Assembly (NCBI GenBank): GCA_018398805.1
Contig: JAGFBZ010000817.1
Coordinates: 1,754,001-1,818,000 of the forward strand
Source of the DNA: Hirundichthys speculiger
Lineage: Eukaryota > Chordata > Actinopteri > Beloniformes > Exocoetidae
DNA length: 64,000 nt
Direction: 5' to 3'
Part shown: positions 1 through 10,529 of the stretch, piece by piece
Position numbering within the stretch: the first letter of the stretch is position 1
Layout: each line of letters begins with the position of its first letter
The notes under the pieces: model-generated
Told to the model about the DNA's origin: nothing
The model's input: the letters and a program-made list of their open reading frames with translations, nothing else
Database searches by the model: none
Made by a program: the position numbers and the translations under genes

Positions 1-365
1 TTTTCTCATATTGCTTCTACATTTTGATTTAGTTTTGCTCAACAGATAATGACATGGTGGTATTGTCGTTGTTCATCTTAAGTTTAATTTGAGACCTGGC
101 ACAGACCAAGTTACCAGTTGTTGCCTTCGGTCTATAATTATACAGAGGTAATGCTATTGTACTTCAGTGTCAGTTATGGTAACTGGGGTCAAACAAAGTC
201 AGGTTAAATGATGGAAGACAGACAAAATTATGGGTTGCATGTGATCATATGAACACAAAAAAGTCAGCAGCATAAAAGGTCACTGGGAGCTACAGGTCTA
301 TTTGTTATTGTCAGTAACTTCTGTTGTTGTTAGGCTACAGATAAAACTCGCAGCACACATGTTAC
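1..365 (-). other. rims2 intron at the window edge
   Basis: Sequence following the Glu-rich candidate exon in transcript direction. No coding sequence recognised. The rest of the gene, including C2B, continues beyond the window. Confidence 0.6.
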
Positions 366-593
366 CTGAGGTTAGTCTCTGAGTTACTCCTTTGGTGCAT
401 GTCCTCTTCTTCCTCCACCAAATCTTCCTGATGCTCCTTGCCTCTATATGCCTTGCCCACTAGCTCCTTACTCTCTTCCTGCAATGTCTCCTCTTCACTA
501 GCCCCTCTCCCCCTCTCTCCCACCTCTTCTTCCTCCCTCACCTCTCCTAACTGCTCATCCCCCTCCCTAGTTTGGCTTCTTGATCGCAACTGG
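366..593 (-). CDS. rims2: candidate rims2 cassette exon encoding a Glu-rich segment
   Basis: This 228-nt open block (76 codons) has acceptor CTTCTGTCTCCATCTTCAG and donor CCTCAG|GTAACA. It enters and leaves in phase 2, matching the phase in which 1134-1300 leaves. It would encode QLRSRSQTREGDEQLG, then acidic runs (EVREEEEVGERGRG, EEETLQEESKE, DLVEEEEDMHQRS) ending NSETNL. Mammalian RIM2, as I recall it, passes directly from GNRKI to VFTSKMQ, so this would be an extra cassette. Frame, length and splice signals agree, but I do not recognise a homologue. Confidence 0.6.
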
Positions 594-1133
594 CTGAAGA
601 TGGAGACAGAAGCAAAGACAGTAGCACATGCAAAGCAGAAAAAAAAGAACAAACAAAGCATGAACAATGTCAACAATAAGAGAAAGAAATAGAGACAGTA
701 CAGACAAAAAAGCAGAATGATTCAAACACAAGAGAAAACATAAAGTAGGGTGACAGACTAACAGTAAAGCAACATGCAAAGAAATTTGTTTGCACTTTGA
801 TTTGAGATCAAATCCAAAGAAAGATGAAATATTTTCATTGTTCCAGTGTGAATATGGACAAACTTCCCCACAGCGAGAATAAATAGAGTTCAACCATTTG
901 GTTCCAGATTCTCTAAAACAGAGCCAAACTTGAACTCATCATCAAGAGAAAATGACACAGAAGGCTAACAGAGTGCATTTTTCTCTTCATGGTTAACCAG
1001 GTGAAAATGCCTGGACATGGCAACATGTAATAAATTCACAGCTGAGGGAGGGTTGTCCATTCCTGAAAACAATGTGACAAAGTTCAAAGAGCAAGACAAA
1101 GTACACAGTCCACTGGTGTGGACATCAGCCTAC

Positions 1134-1300
1134 CGGATCTTGCGATTTCCTTGCAGCCTTTCTGACTGGACAGACATGTAGCTCGTGCTGCTGAACCGAG
1201 AGGCACTACTAGTTCTCGATACAGCGGACACGTCGCTTACATCGCTGTCTGACGACTTGGCTGACAAGTTGTCTGAGCCCCGTGCATCTCTGCCTGGGCA
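1134..1300 (-). CDS. rims2: rims2 Ser-rich exon (SSDSDVSDVSAVSRTSSASR)
   Basis: This 167-bp exon (phase 0 to 2) has acceptor TTCTTCTCTGCAG and donor ATCCG|GTAGGC. It encodes CPGRDARGSDNLSAKSSDSD, VSDVSAVSRTSSASRFSSTS and YMSVQSERLQGNRKI. It closely matches recalled RIM2 sequence (KSSDSDVSDVSAISRTSSASRFSSTSYMSVQSERPRGNRKI). It is very serine-rich and lies N-terminal to C2B. Confidence 0.95.
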
Positions 1301-2736
1301 CTGCAGAGAAGAACATGAGAGGGGGGAAACAGGTTTCAAAAATTTCTATGATGGTAATGTCTCATGACATGAAAAAGACTGCTTGTGGAGTTTTTTTTTT
1401 TTTTTTTCAAACACAAGCTCATCTAGAACAAGAATGTTCAGTCCATCCTTCACACTGAATGAAAGACTTAAGGTTATGAAAGTTTGCAAACTTTGTTTTA
1501 TGTCAGTATAACCATGCCTCTAGCTTTTCTTGGACAACTGCTGCAGAATATGTAAATAATGAAGACGTTTTAAAGTTTTCTCTTGCTTCTAGTTGAGAAT
1601 GATAGCGATTTACATCTATACTAAAGAGCAAAAGGATGACTGCGATAGTATCAACTAAAACATTCAAAGGTTTTCTGACTGTATTGTGTGTGCATAACCA
1701 TCATAGGGTAAACTGAAATAAACTGAGATGGAAAACTTACATCATTTTCAACACAGGGGCACCTAACAATGAAGTTTAAAAAATATCACAGTTGTGCAAG
1801 TCTCATTTTTATTTTTGATGTTTTAAAACGGTGCATGATACAGTAGCTGTTGCACTTCTGAGCCAGCAGCAGATGTAGCTAAAGAGCCAAACTGAGTGTC
1901 ATTATGGTAAAACCCTCTTTACAAGACACTGATGCAGTGCATGGCTTTTCATATTTTCAGTCATTGTTAATTATTAACACCAGCAACAGCAGCATTACAG
2001 TGCAATTTCAGTGTGAAAGGGAACTTTGTCTTGTTGATAATTCAGTTATTTTCAATGACAATGAATGCTAGAAATTAGGTCTGTGTAAACCAACTACATT
2101 ATTAATATTTTGCTCACTACATACAGTGTTTAATAGATAAGTTCCCTATGTATGTATGTAAGCCTATGTTTCAAATGATTTAATTTTGCTCGTGAAATTC
2201 TGAATGTATTAATTGTAATGGAGTTTTACATTCACTGGATGGGTGATGGCTCCATACCATAATAAAACGGATGGTTTACAAGAGAGAATTTCACTGCACT
2301 AACTTTACACAAGTTTGATTGGAAGCTAAACTATGACAATGTTGACCCCAACCTGGATCAAAACAATATTTGAACCTGAATGTGTTTATAACATCCTGTG
2401 TGTATTTTCCTGAAAAATATTTGTGCAAGAGAGCCTGAGCTGACAGTAACAGGAACACTGTATTGTGACTGGATTGTCAATGGGATGGATAATATTCAAC
2501 AGAGAAGGACAACTCACAAAGAAACTTCCCTTCTATAAACTTGTTGAATCGCTTTGGCTTCTCCTTCCACAATAGGTTTTATAGTACTGACTTAAAAGGA
2601 AAGCAGACAGAGACTTTTTTGACTTGAATATCTTGGTCCAGCTTAACTAAGCTCTCTAAACATGTTCGGGACCTCTTCCAGAACAGAGTAGTAAACACTT
2701 GACTCTGCAAATGATCACTGTCACATAGCTAGAAAT

Positions 2737-2837
<101 letters not shown>

Positions 2838-3216
2838 TAAAAAATGCCTCTTTTAAATGTAACCTTTAATAATAATGTTTAAAAAAACAACTATCCACAG
2901 GATTCAAAAGCAAGTATACTGATATATACTGTGCATATTTTGCATGGTTAAGGCAATCCACTTACTCAATATTTTCCAACCCCTGAACATGGTTGAGTTA
3001 TTAAGTTTAGTGTGTTGGTGCCATATGTCTGTGTGGGCTTATATGGAGACTATGCAAACATCAGTACGCATGCATGGTGTGACCTGATTTTTGCATGTAT
3101 TGTATGGCTTATGTCCTGCAGTGAAAACATGCAGACAGTGTACTGTCTGTGGTAGTTTTTAACAGTGAATGTGCAGTACTGAAACATACATCCAGCCAAT
3201 CTGGACATGGTTTTAC

Positions 3217-3317
3217 CTTGTGGTAGTCTTGCTCAAGTCGAGAGTCAGAGCCGGCTCCATGTTTGTACTTGTTCATCTTTAGTTTCATCTGCTTGGTCCT
3301 CTCCTCCATGTCCATAC
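3217..3317 (-). CDS. rims2: rims2 exon encoding basic helix (EERTKQMKLKMNKYK)
   Basis: This 101-bp exon (phase 1 to 0) has acceptor CTCCTTGTACAG and donor CACAAG|GTAAAA. It encodes MDMEERTKQMKLKMNKYKHG, then AGSDSRLEQDYHK. Mammalian RIM2 has EERTRQMKLKMNKYKQVAGSDPRLEQDYH. The sequence predicts a charged helix. The block belongs to a longer isoform region that is alternatively spliced in mammals. Confidence 0.94.
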
Positions 3318-3599
3318 CTGTACAAGGAGACGGATACTGGTCAGACAGGAACTGGCACTGTGAGGCGAGCCTGTTGGAGGGACACACTGTTATGGTGAAA
3401 GACAAGCTTCTGCTGAGGCATGAGCCACGAGCTATGACAAGGACAGATCTGAATGGAAAAAGCGAAATGGTTGGCATATTAACAAAGAAAAACACACAAA
3501 CTGGTCAAGATAAGCTGCACAGTGTATCAAATGGCTTCTTATGTAACAAATGTCCAAATAACAGGCTCAATAAACTTGACCATAATGTTGCTCTTTTAA

Positions 3600-4038
3600 T
3601 AGAGATGCACCAATAAATGTATCAGCTTAGAAGCATAAAATAATGAGATTATTTTTTCTTTGTCCCCCCATCAGCAAACAAATTACAACGTGGTCACTGG
3701 AAAGCATGTTGTGGTGGTTTTTATTGTAAAACAGTATATTCGATACAACTCACAGAAAACAACAACCGAAACATTTAGGTTGACAAATTTAATCCAACAC
3801 TAACATCACCCTGATGAACATGCACACTGTTATGAAGCTAACAAAGACTAAGAGGCCCAAAATAAAGCTAGCAGAGCTCACAGCCTGCAGCCTCTGCTGT
3901 CTTTCATGGTTGATTAAGTTAATGTGTGTAGCTGATTAAAGCTCTAAAAAAGAAAATCAGATATGGACAACATTGGTATCAGCAGGTCAGACCTCTACAA
4001 AAACTGGAATCCAGTAAATTACAACTGGTGCATCTCTA
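3600..4038. mobile_element. non-autonomous DNA transposon with 13-bp TIRs
   Basis: TAGAGATGCACCA at 3600-3612 is matched perfectly by its reverse complement TGGTGCATCTCTA at 4026-4038. The 0.44 kb between them is AT-rich and non-coding. The TIR resembles those of fish hAT-like MITEs. A clear target duplication was not found because the right flank is a T-rich tract. Confidence 0.7.
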
Positions 4039-5763
4039 TTTTTTCTTTTTTTTTTTTAAAGAAAAGAAGAACACAACTAATTGATTCCTAATCCAAGCAA
4101 CTTGGAATGCTAAGCTGTATCATTACAGCCCTCACCTTTACCATACTTTTTACACTGGGCTCTATATAAATGCCATGACTCAAACAACCAGCTAAATTCC
4201 CAAATGACAGGACTAATCTGACAGCGCAGCTCTTAGTTCAAGCAAAACAGTAATGACAGCATTTTTGGACCTCTTTAAATACATTTCTTGATCCTTTTTC
4301 TTTCCCATCTTACCATCTTCTCAATTCAGTTTGAGCTCTGACCTTTGATTTACACTGCTGCAAGCTCTATGAGCAGTGACAACATCATAATCACTAGACC
4401 AACTGAAACACTGCTCTATTCAGGTGTTTCCACTAAAAACTCTGAAAACTATCGACATTTTTCATTCAGAAAAACATCTTGCCAATACACCAACAAAATC
4501 GTTCTGGTGGAACTTTTTCACAGCAGAAGATATTTCTACATACCCACCAAAGTCTGACTCTGTTGCTTCTCTGACTCCACAATGTGCTCTTTGTTTCTAC
4601 TTTTGTGTTGACAGCAATGGTAAAGCCAGGGTGAAAGCACACAAACAGATGCCATGCACAAAGACATTAAGCCTGTGCTTTAACAAAAACACACACATTC
4701 ACAGACAAGCAATTCAGGCTAGAGCAAATGAATCACTGCATCAGCTTTTCTGATCAAAATTCTCTGCCACTTTTCTTTAAGCACCCAATTACTACTGCCC
4801 AGTGACAAATCAAAATCTACAAAATGCAATTTCCTTAGTCTTCTCTCATCAGTTGTAGAATGATGTAATATTTCAAGAAGATTTGATAAACTGCTTATCA
4901 CCACACACATGTAAATCATTTTAGCAACTCTAATTAAGCTTCTCTTTCACTGCAGTCAAAAAGTAGAATTGTCACTATGGATTGTCTCGACGCTGATTTG
5001 AAATGAAGCTATCTTATGAGGTTGAATGGGGCAGTGCAATTCATTAAATTTGACTGAAGATTTCACTTATGATTCCCAACTATCCTAACTACTTGACCAT
5101 ATGTGAGTGATTCATTCCTCCTTTATGTGTGTAACAAAGTTATTCATCTGAGCAATATTCAGGTCATGCTGATGTTTCTAGCCAACAATGTTTAAGGGAT
5201 TATTGGAGCAGCTTTATCAGCATTTGCTAACTTGGCCCGAATCATTTTTATGAAGTCTGAAATCTTTAGTCCCTACTTCAATATTTTCAAGATTTTTATG
5301 CTGAGCTCAATAAATGAAAAATGCTTCAAAAGTCAGTCAGTCAGTCTAAATTATCATGACATTCATGATTTTTATTTTATTTTATTTTTTGCAGCCCTAA
5401 GGTTGAAGTTGTAACTTTTAACCTTTACTGAGATCAGAGGGCGTTTATAGTCACATTGATAAATAATGCAGGGGTTGTAAGACTTTTAACGCAACATTTC
5501 ACGATTTGAGGGGACAGATATGAATCAAGAAGGTGTAATAAAAGGACTGTTTTAAAAGTGGCCATATTATGCTAATTTCCAGGCATCTTATTTTAATTTT
5601 TGGCACCTAGAGTAGCTCTGCAGCCAGTGCAGCTCCAAGAGGAGAGACACTCCTGAAAACAAACTGCTTTTCTTCCTTAAGGTCACTGTCTCATTTCAGA
5701 CCTTTCCTATCCAGTCTCTAATATGAATATCATTTAATGACTTTGTCAATTAAGGCCACATAA

Positions 5764-5765
<2 letters not shown>

Positions 5766-5801
<36 letters not shown>
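5766..5801. repeat. poly-T tract (36 nt)
   Basis: An uninterrupted run of T (poly-A on the gene strand) in the intron. It may be the tail of a retroposed copy, but no element body was recognised beside it. Confidence 0.95.
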
Positions 5802-5804
<3 letters not shown>

Positions 5805-7989
5805 TGGGGTGTAAATGCGTGATCACGGAAAAAATAAATCAAGAAAAAGCTACACCAACACCAGATATACTGACATCAAGTTTTTTTTTTTCTTAGGACA
5901 CAAGCTCATGTCGACACCTGGTGCAAAGAAACTGAGGAAGCCATAGTCCGTGCACCATGTGTCCATGAACGGTGACCTCACATCCTCTGTGCGACAAAAT
6001 AAAGGTGTAATCATGAACAAGAAGCCGGAAGCGTCACCTGAAGAACAATTAACAGCACAAAAGCATGGAGGCAAGCAAACTGGGAAAGGAAAAGAAGGTG
6101 GAAATGAGGGGAGGCAGGTCGGGGAGGAAGTAAAGGAAGAGAAGAGACCGGGACAGAAGAGGAAGAAAGCGAGGAAGAAGGGACAGACCTGAGTTCGTCC
6201 AACTTGGTAAGTCCGTGTCTTCTGGGTTCACATCACAAAATGCACAGACACAGACAGAGGAGAGGAACATGGATGTGAGAGGATGCACGGGGGGTAAGGG
6301 AAGGGAGGACCGCACAAGAAAAGGAGACAGGAGGACGGTGACGCCGTCTTCAGATATGTAAGATTCGGAGGGTTAGAATGAAGAGGAAGTGGATGGGAGA
6401 CCAGGAGGAAGGACGGAGTGGGGACACAACACCACAACAATACAAGAACAATGACAAAACAACAACAACACAGAACACGTCAACAAAATCATGAAGTACA
6501 TCAAACACACAAACTCCATGATGAGCACAGTGAGAGATTAAAACAGATTAAAAGGACATGAGGCTGGGAGAGGCTGAGGTAGAAGCAAAGAGTTTAGTCA
6601 TCAGAAACTGGAGAGAAGGGAAAGCTAAAAAGGTGAGGTTCTGTGCTTGAAAGGAAGAAGAGCTGAAACAGTAAAGATATGTTAATGCACAGAACCAGAT
6701 AGTAACTCTAGACCCTGCTGGAGGTAGGTGAGGAGAGGGGGAAAGAGGAAAGAGGGTAAAGGGGATAAGTGGATGTCACTTCTGCATGGGGCAAATTTGT
6801 GGAGACAGCCTGGAGAAAGAACGCAAAATGAAGGAGGAGGGGAAAAAAACACAAATAAAAGCACAATAAGAGCAGCGAGTACACAAAAGAGAGAGCCAAC
6901 TACCTCAATCACCTGGTTCACCAGCAAAAGCAAAACTCACAAAAATAAACATATTGCTGAAGAAAGTAGTGGAGAGCAAGAGTGTGTGCATTAAAAAACA
7001 CACAACCACAGGCAAACACACACAGGAATCAAAACTAGTATCCTTCAGAAAGAACTTTAAACAAAAAAGATTGATTTTCCCATTTCAGGCATCTCAGTTG
7101 CTTTAGATGAACTCATATATTATTCATAAACATGTTTTCTTTCTTTCCTTTTTTTTCTTTGTCTCACGCTACAAATGAGCTGAGTTATTTCTCTCACAGC
7201 AATCAAGGAAGGCTCTCATGGAGTCAGCATCTACAACTCCCACAAGCTCCCACCCTCAGAATCATGATCATGAGCTCCAAACTTCCTGTCTAATCTTAAT
7301 CCTGCACTCGAAACACAGAAAGCCAACAGTAGCGGTTAGGAGAGTATTGGTTTTCATTCCACTCATACAGAATTTGCATTTGACTCAATTAGTACTCAAT
7401 AAAGGTGACTAATGAAGTGCCACATGAATGAAAAGACAACGTGAGACATCTGAATCACTCACTTTCAACTCTCTGTGACAGCTAACATCATCTCATTAGA
7501 AAACCAAATGATAATCAACAAATCAAGTGATTTTCTGTCTGTCACCCTAGATGTATCAGGTGGGTCATTGGAGAGCAACTTTTTGGAATGAAGATGAAAC
7601 TGAGCAAAAATAGTCATAAAAAATGAACAAAAAAAAAATCATAATTACTGATTCATTTGGAATAACTTGACAGGTTAACTTAAAAAAGATTCATTTTCCA
7701 CTGGAGAAGTACTGCATTTGCAGTGACTGAATGCAAGCATAGATGAGGCTCAATTTTTTTTTTAAAAGATGTGATGAAAGAGGAACATATGTTCAAATGG
7801 CAAAATATCAAATTGTGGAAAAGTCTGAAAACTTGAAGTTTGGTTTGTAAATGCATCCCAAATACTAGTCAGTCCCACAAGACATTACTATTCACCCAAC
7901 AACAAAAAATCTGTTCATTGCAAAGTGGTCACGTCTACCTCTTTATACTGTCACACAACATTTCTGCATCCACTAGCTACATCCTTCAT

Positions 7990-8122
7990 CCTGTGGAGGG
8001 TTGTGGTGAACCGCAGTCTACCCCAGCTAATATTAGACTGGAAGAGAGGTTGCCTACAAGCTTGGCAGGTGTCAGCCCTCACAAGGTTAACACATAACAC
8101 AGATGAACACGCACACTCACAA
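7990..8122 (+). repeat. fragment of a common teleost interspersed repeat
   Basis: The stretch from GGAGGGTTGTGGTGAACC through GTCTACCCCAGCTAATATTA, the TTGGCAGGTGTCAGCCC part and GGTTAACACATAACACAGAT to GCACACTCAC follows a very common fish interspersed-repeat tail. That tail has a 'cctatcccagct...acaggtcgccagtct...ggctaacacatagagacagac...cactcac' pattern, recalled as LINE-like. It is diverged and non-coding. Confidence 0.6.
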
Positions 8123-9093
8123 GTGGCAAGAATCACCAGTTTATACAACATGCAAGTCTTTGGGCAGTGGGAAACAACTGGAACAGCTGGAGACATTAAA
8201 AGAACTCCAGAGAGCCAAGCAGTTGCTGTGAAGCCACAACTTTTTTGACGTGGCAGGGCGGTATAATAACACAAAACAAAAAAAAGATAAAAATACAAAA
8301 AATAAAAACTCCTCTGTTTCTTGTGCAGGAGCACTAGTTTTGTTGATGGTGTGGTGTATGCTTATTACGGACATTGAGAGAATGACGGAAAATAGGTAAC
8401 TGGGGTGTGAACTTAAAAGTAATTAAAAATTTTATTTTCTTACTTGTATGGTGGACTTTTTTTTCTTTGTGTCAGAAAATGCACCAAACGTCCACTTAGG
8501 AGAAGCTCTCACATATGTGCATGGTGGGCTGTTATAAGATTTAGTGGGACACTAAATGGAACTCAGCCATTGTCAGAAAGAAAGAAAGAAAAAGCTTTTT
8601 TCCCCTCAATTAAAGCTTAACTAGTTCAATTCTCCAATATGCAAGAGAGGAAATATTATGAGATGCTTAAATAAAATGTAGAACAACTGCGCGTCTAATG
8701 TTGTCACTATGAAAAGCAGATCCGTGTTCAAACACTTGAAGATATCTGTTGTTCCTAACATGAGCCAAACCTCACAGGTGTTTCATCATATGACCCACAT
8801 TGTTACACCTTTAATGCTGAAAGACCGCCTTTGTTGTGGAGGACTGAAGATTTTGGTCAAAACTTTCTGTCTGAGAAGCACTGAATATGCTTATAAAATG
8901 AATAGTTGGAAAAACAAAACTGCACTGTTTTTTTTAATCTCAATTTGTTTAATACCTAAATGTATGTATACATCAATGTTAAGTTAATATGATAAAAGGC
9001 AAAAATCATAGATCACATCCTGCAGAAAAAAACAGATCAGCATACAGTATTACAAGTAAACATAAATGAGGCTGAATTCAAAGGTGGGTAAAG

Positions 9094-9115
9094 GTGTGTT
9101 TCCATGGAAACACAC
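9094..9115. promoter_or_regulatory. 22-bp perfect palindrome resembling an RFX X-box
   Basis: The two 11-nt arms, GTGTGTTTCCA and TGGAAACACAC, are exact reverse complements. The central GTTTCCATGGAAAC fits the symmetrical X-box bound by RFX factors (GTNRCC-N-RGYAAC type), with T in place of the usual purine at one position of each half. It lies deep in a rims2 intron. Regulatory function is inference only. Confidence 0.4.
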
Positions 9116-10415
9116 TCTGCTCCAAGAAACACCGCAAAACCACATCAAGCAGGTAAAGAACAGAAAATGCCATCCAGCGGCTGACCAGGGCAACCGCATG
9201 CTCATTATACATTATAGAATTGAATATTTCTCTTTAAATGTATCTGTTTTTTGTGTTGTTTTTATTTTATTTATCATCCACATGCAGCTTTAGCAGCACA
9301 TTGTCCATGTCAGACTTTGGAGAGGCTATCCAGCTGATAAACAGTCCACACAAACTGTTGAGGAGCAGATTTTTAAACACCCCCATTGCCTTTGTTTTGA
9401 AGGGCGCATACGTCTATATGAGTACATGAACAATAGGCAACCACCTATAACAGGCGCTACTCTGCAGTGGAGCAACACTTTAGAAAGATATTCTCCAATA
9501 TCGATATACGTACGTGTAATTAAATGTGGCTGAATATCTGTGGCCTTATTCTCGATTACACATATTTTCCCTCAACATTGACAATCTCATTATACCTTTT
9601 ATCGAATAAAGGCTAGGTTTAATATAAGAGTATACAAAGAAGTGTGAGAGGGCTAAAGGGCTCATTTTCAGAGACTGATGTAATAATAGGACAAGATAAA
9701 TTACTATGAGCATCTGAAGACAACATGTTTTTTTGGTTAACAAGTTTGCACTTGCTCATTTTGTTTATGAAAGGCAAAGGCAGGGTATTTTTTTTTCTTG
9801 TTTTACATTTGCATGTTAACACATTGCATCCTTGTGAATCCTGCATTTGGTCTTTCAGAAACAATATGTCCAGTTTAAAACAAATATTCTTTGTAGCACA
9901 GTTAATGAAGAAGACCCTACACTGAATCTGAAAGCTTATAGTTCGAGTAGAAAGCTGTTGGCTCAATTAGACTCAAAGCACAGACATCCATGATCCATTT
10001 TGGAAAACAAAAATGTTCCAATCATAATCATTGCTGTTGGTTAGGTGATGATGAGGCTTTAACTACAAAATGACCTGAGCGATATAAGTACACTTTCCTG
10101 TTGATTCTGACCACACTCTTCAGGTCAAGATGAGTGGCTTGATTACTGATCATGGACTCATATGGATTAAAAGTGAAAATAACACTTCATCAAACAGCAG
10201 TATGCGGTTTAAAGTGTCAGATTTCCACCAGCAAACCAACAAACCTGTGTCAGTGAGGCAGTGGTGTGACTGTGCCCCCTCATCAGAAAGAGAGCCATTC
10301 AGCCCTCTCTGCTGGTCCTCCCATGTCACCTCTACAGTGAAAAACACACACGTACACACTTACATACATGTGCACACGCTCACTGGTTTGTACACTTCAA
10401 GAACGGTAAAAAAAA

Positions 10416-10431
10416 AATAATAATAATAATA

Positions 10432-10527
<96 letters not shown>
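10416..10527. repeat. (TAA)n then (AT)n simple repeat
   Basis: A short TAA run leads into about 44 AT dinucleotides, followed by an A/T-only tract to about 10555. It lies within the 10.3-kb intron between 13658 and 3317. Confidence 0.96.

Positions 10528-10529
<2 letters not shown>

Noticed and set aside
438..692. Plus-strand Ser/Pro/Leu-rich ORF
   Set aside because: It is the antisense shadow of the Glu-rich candidate exon at 366-593.
5950..6192. Plus-strand ORF rich in Lys, Arg, Glu and Gly
   Set aside because: It comes from a purine-rich low-complexity tract; no domain, no splice context on that strand, and composition explains the open frame.
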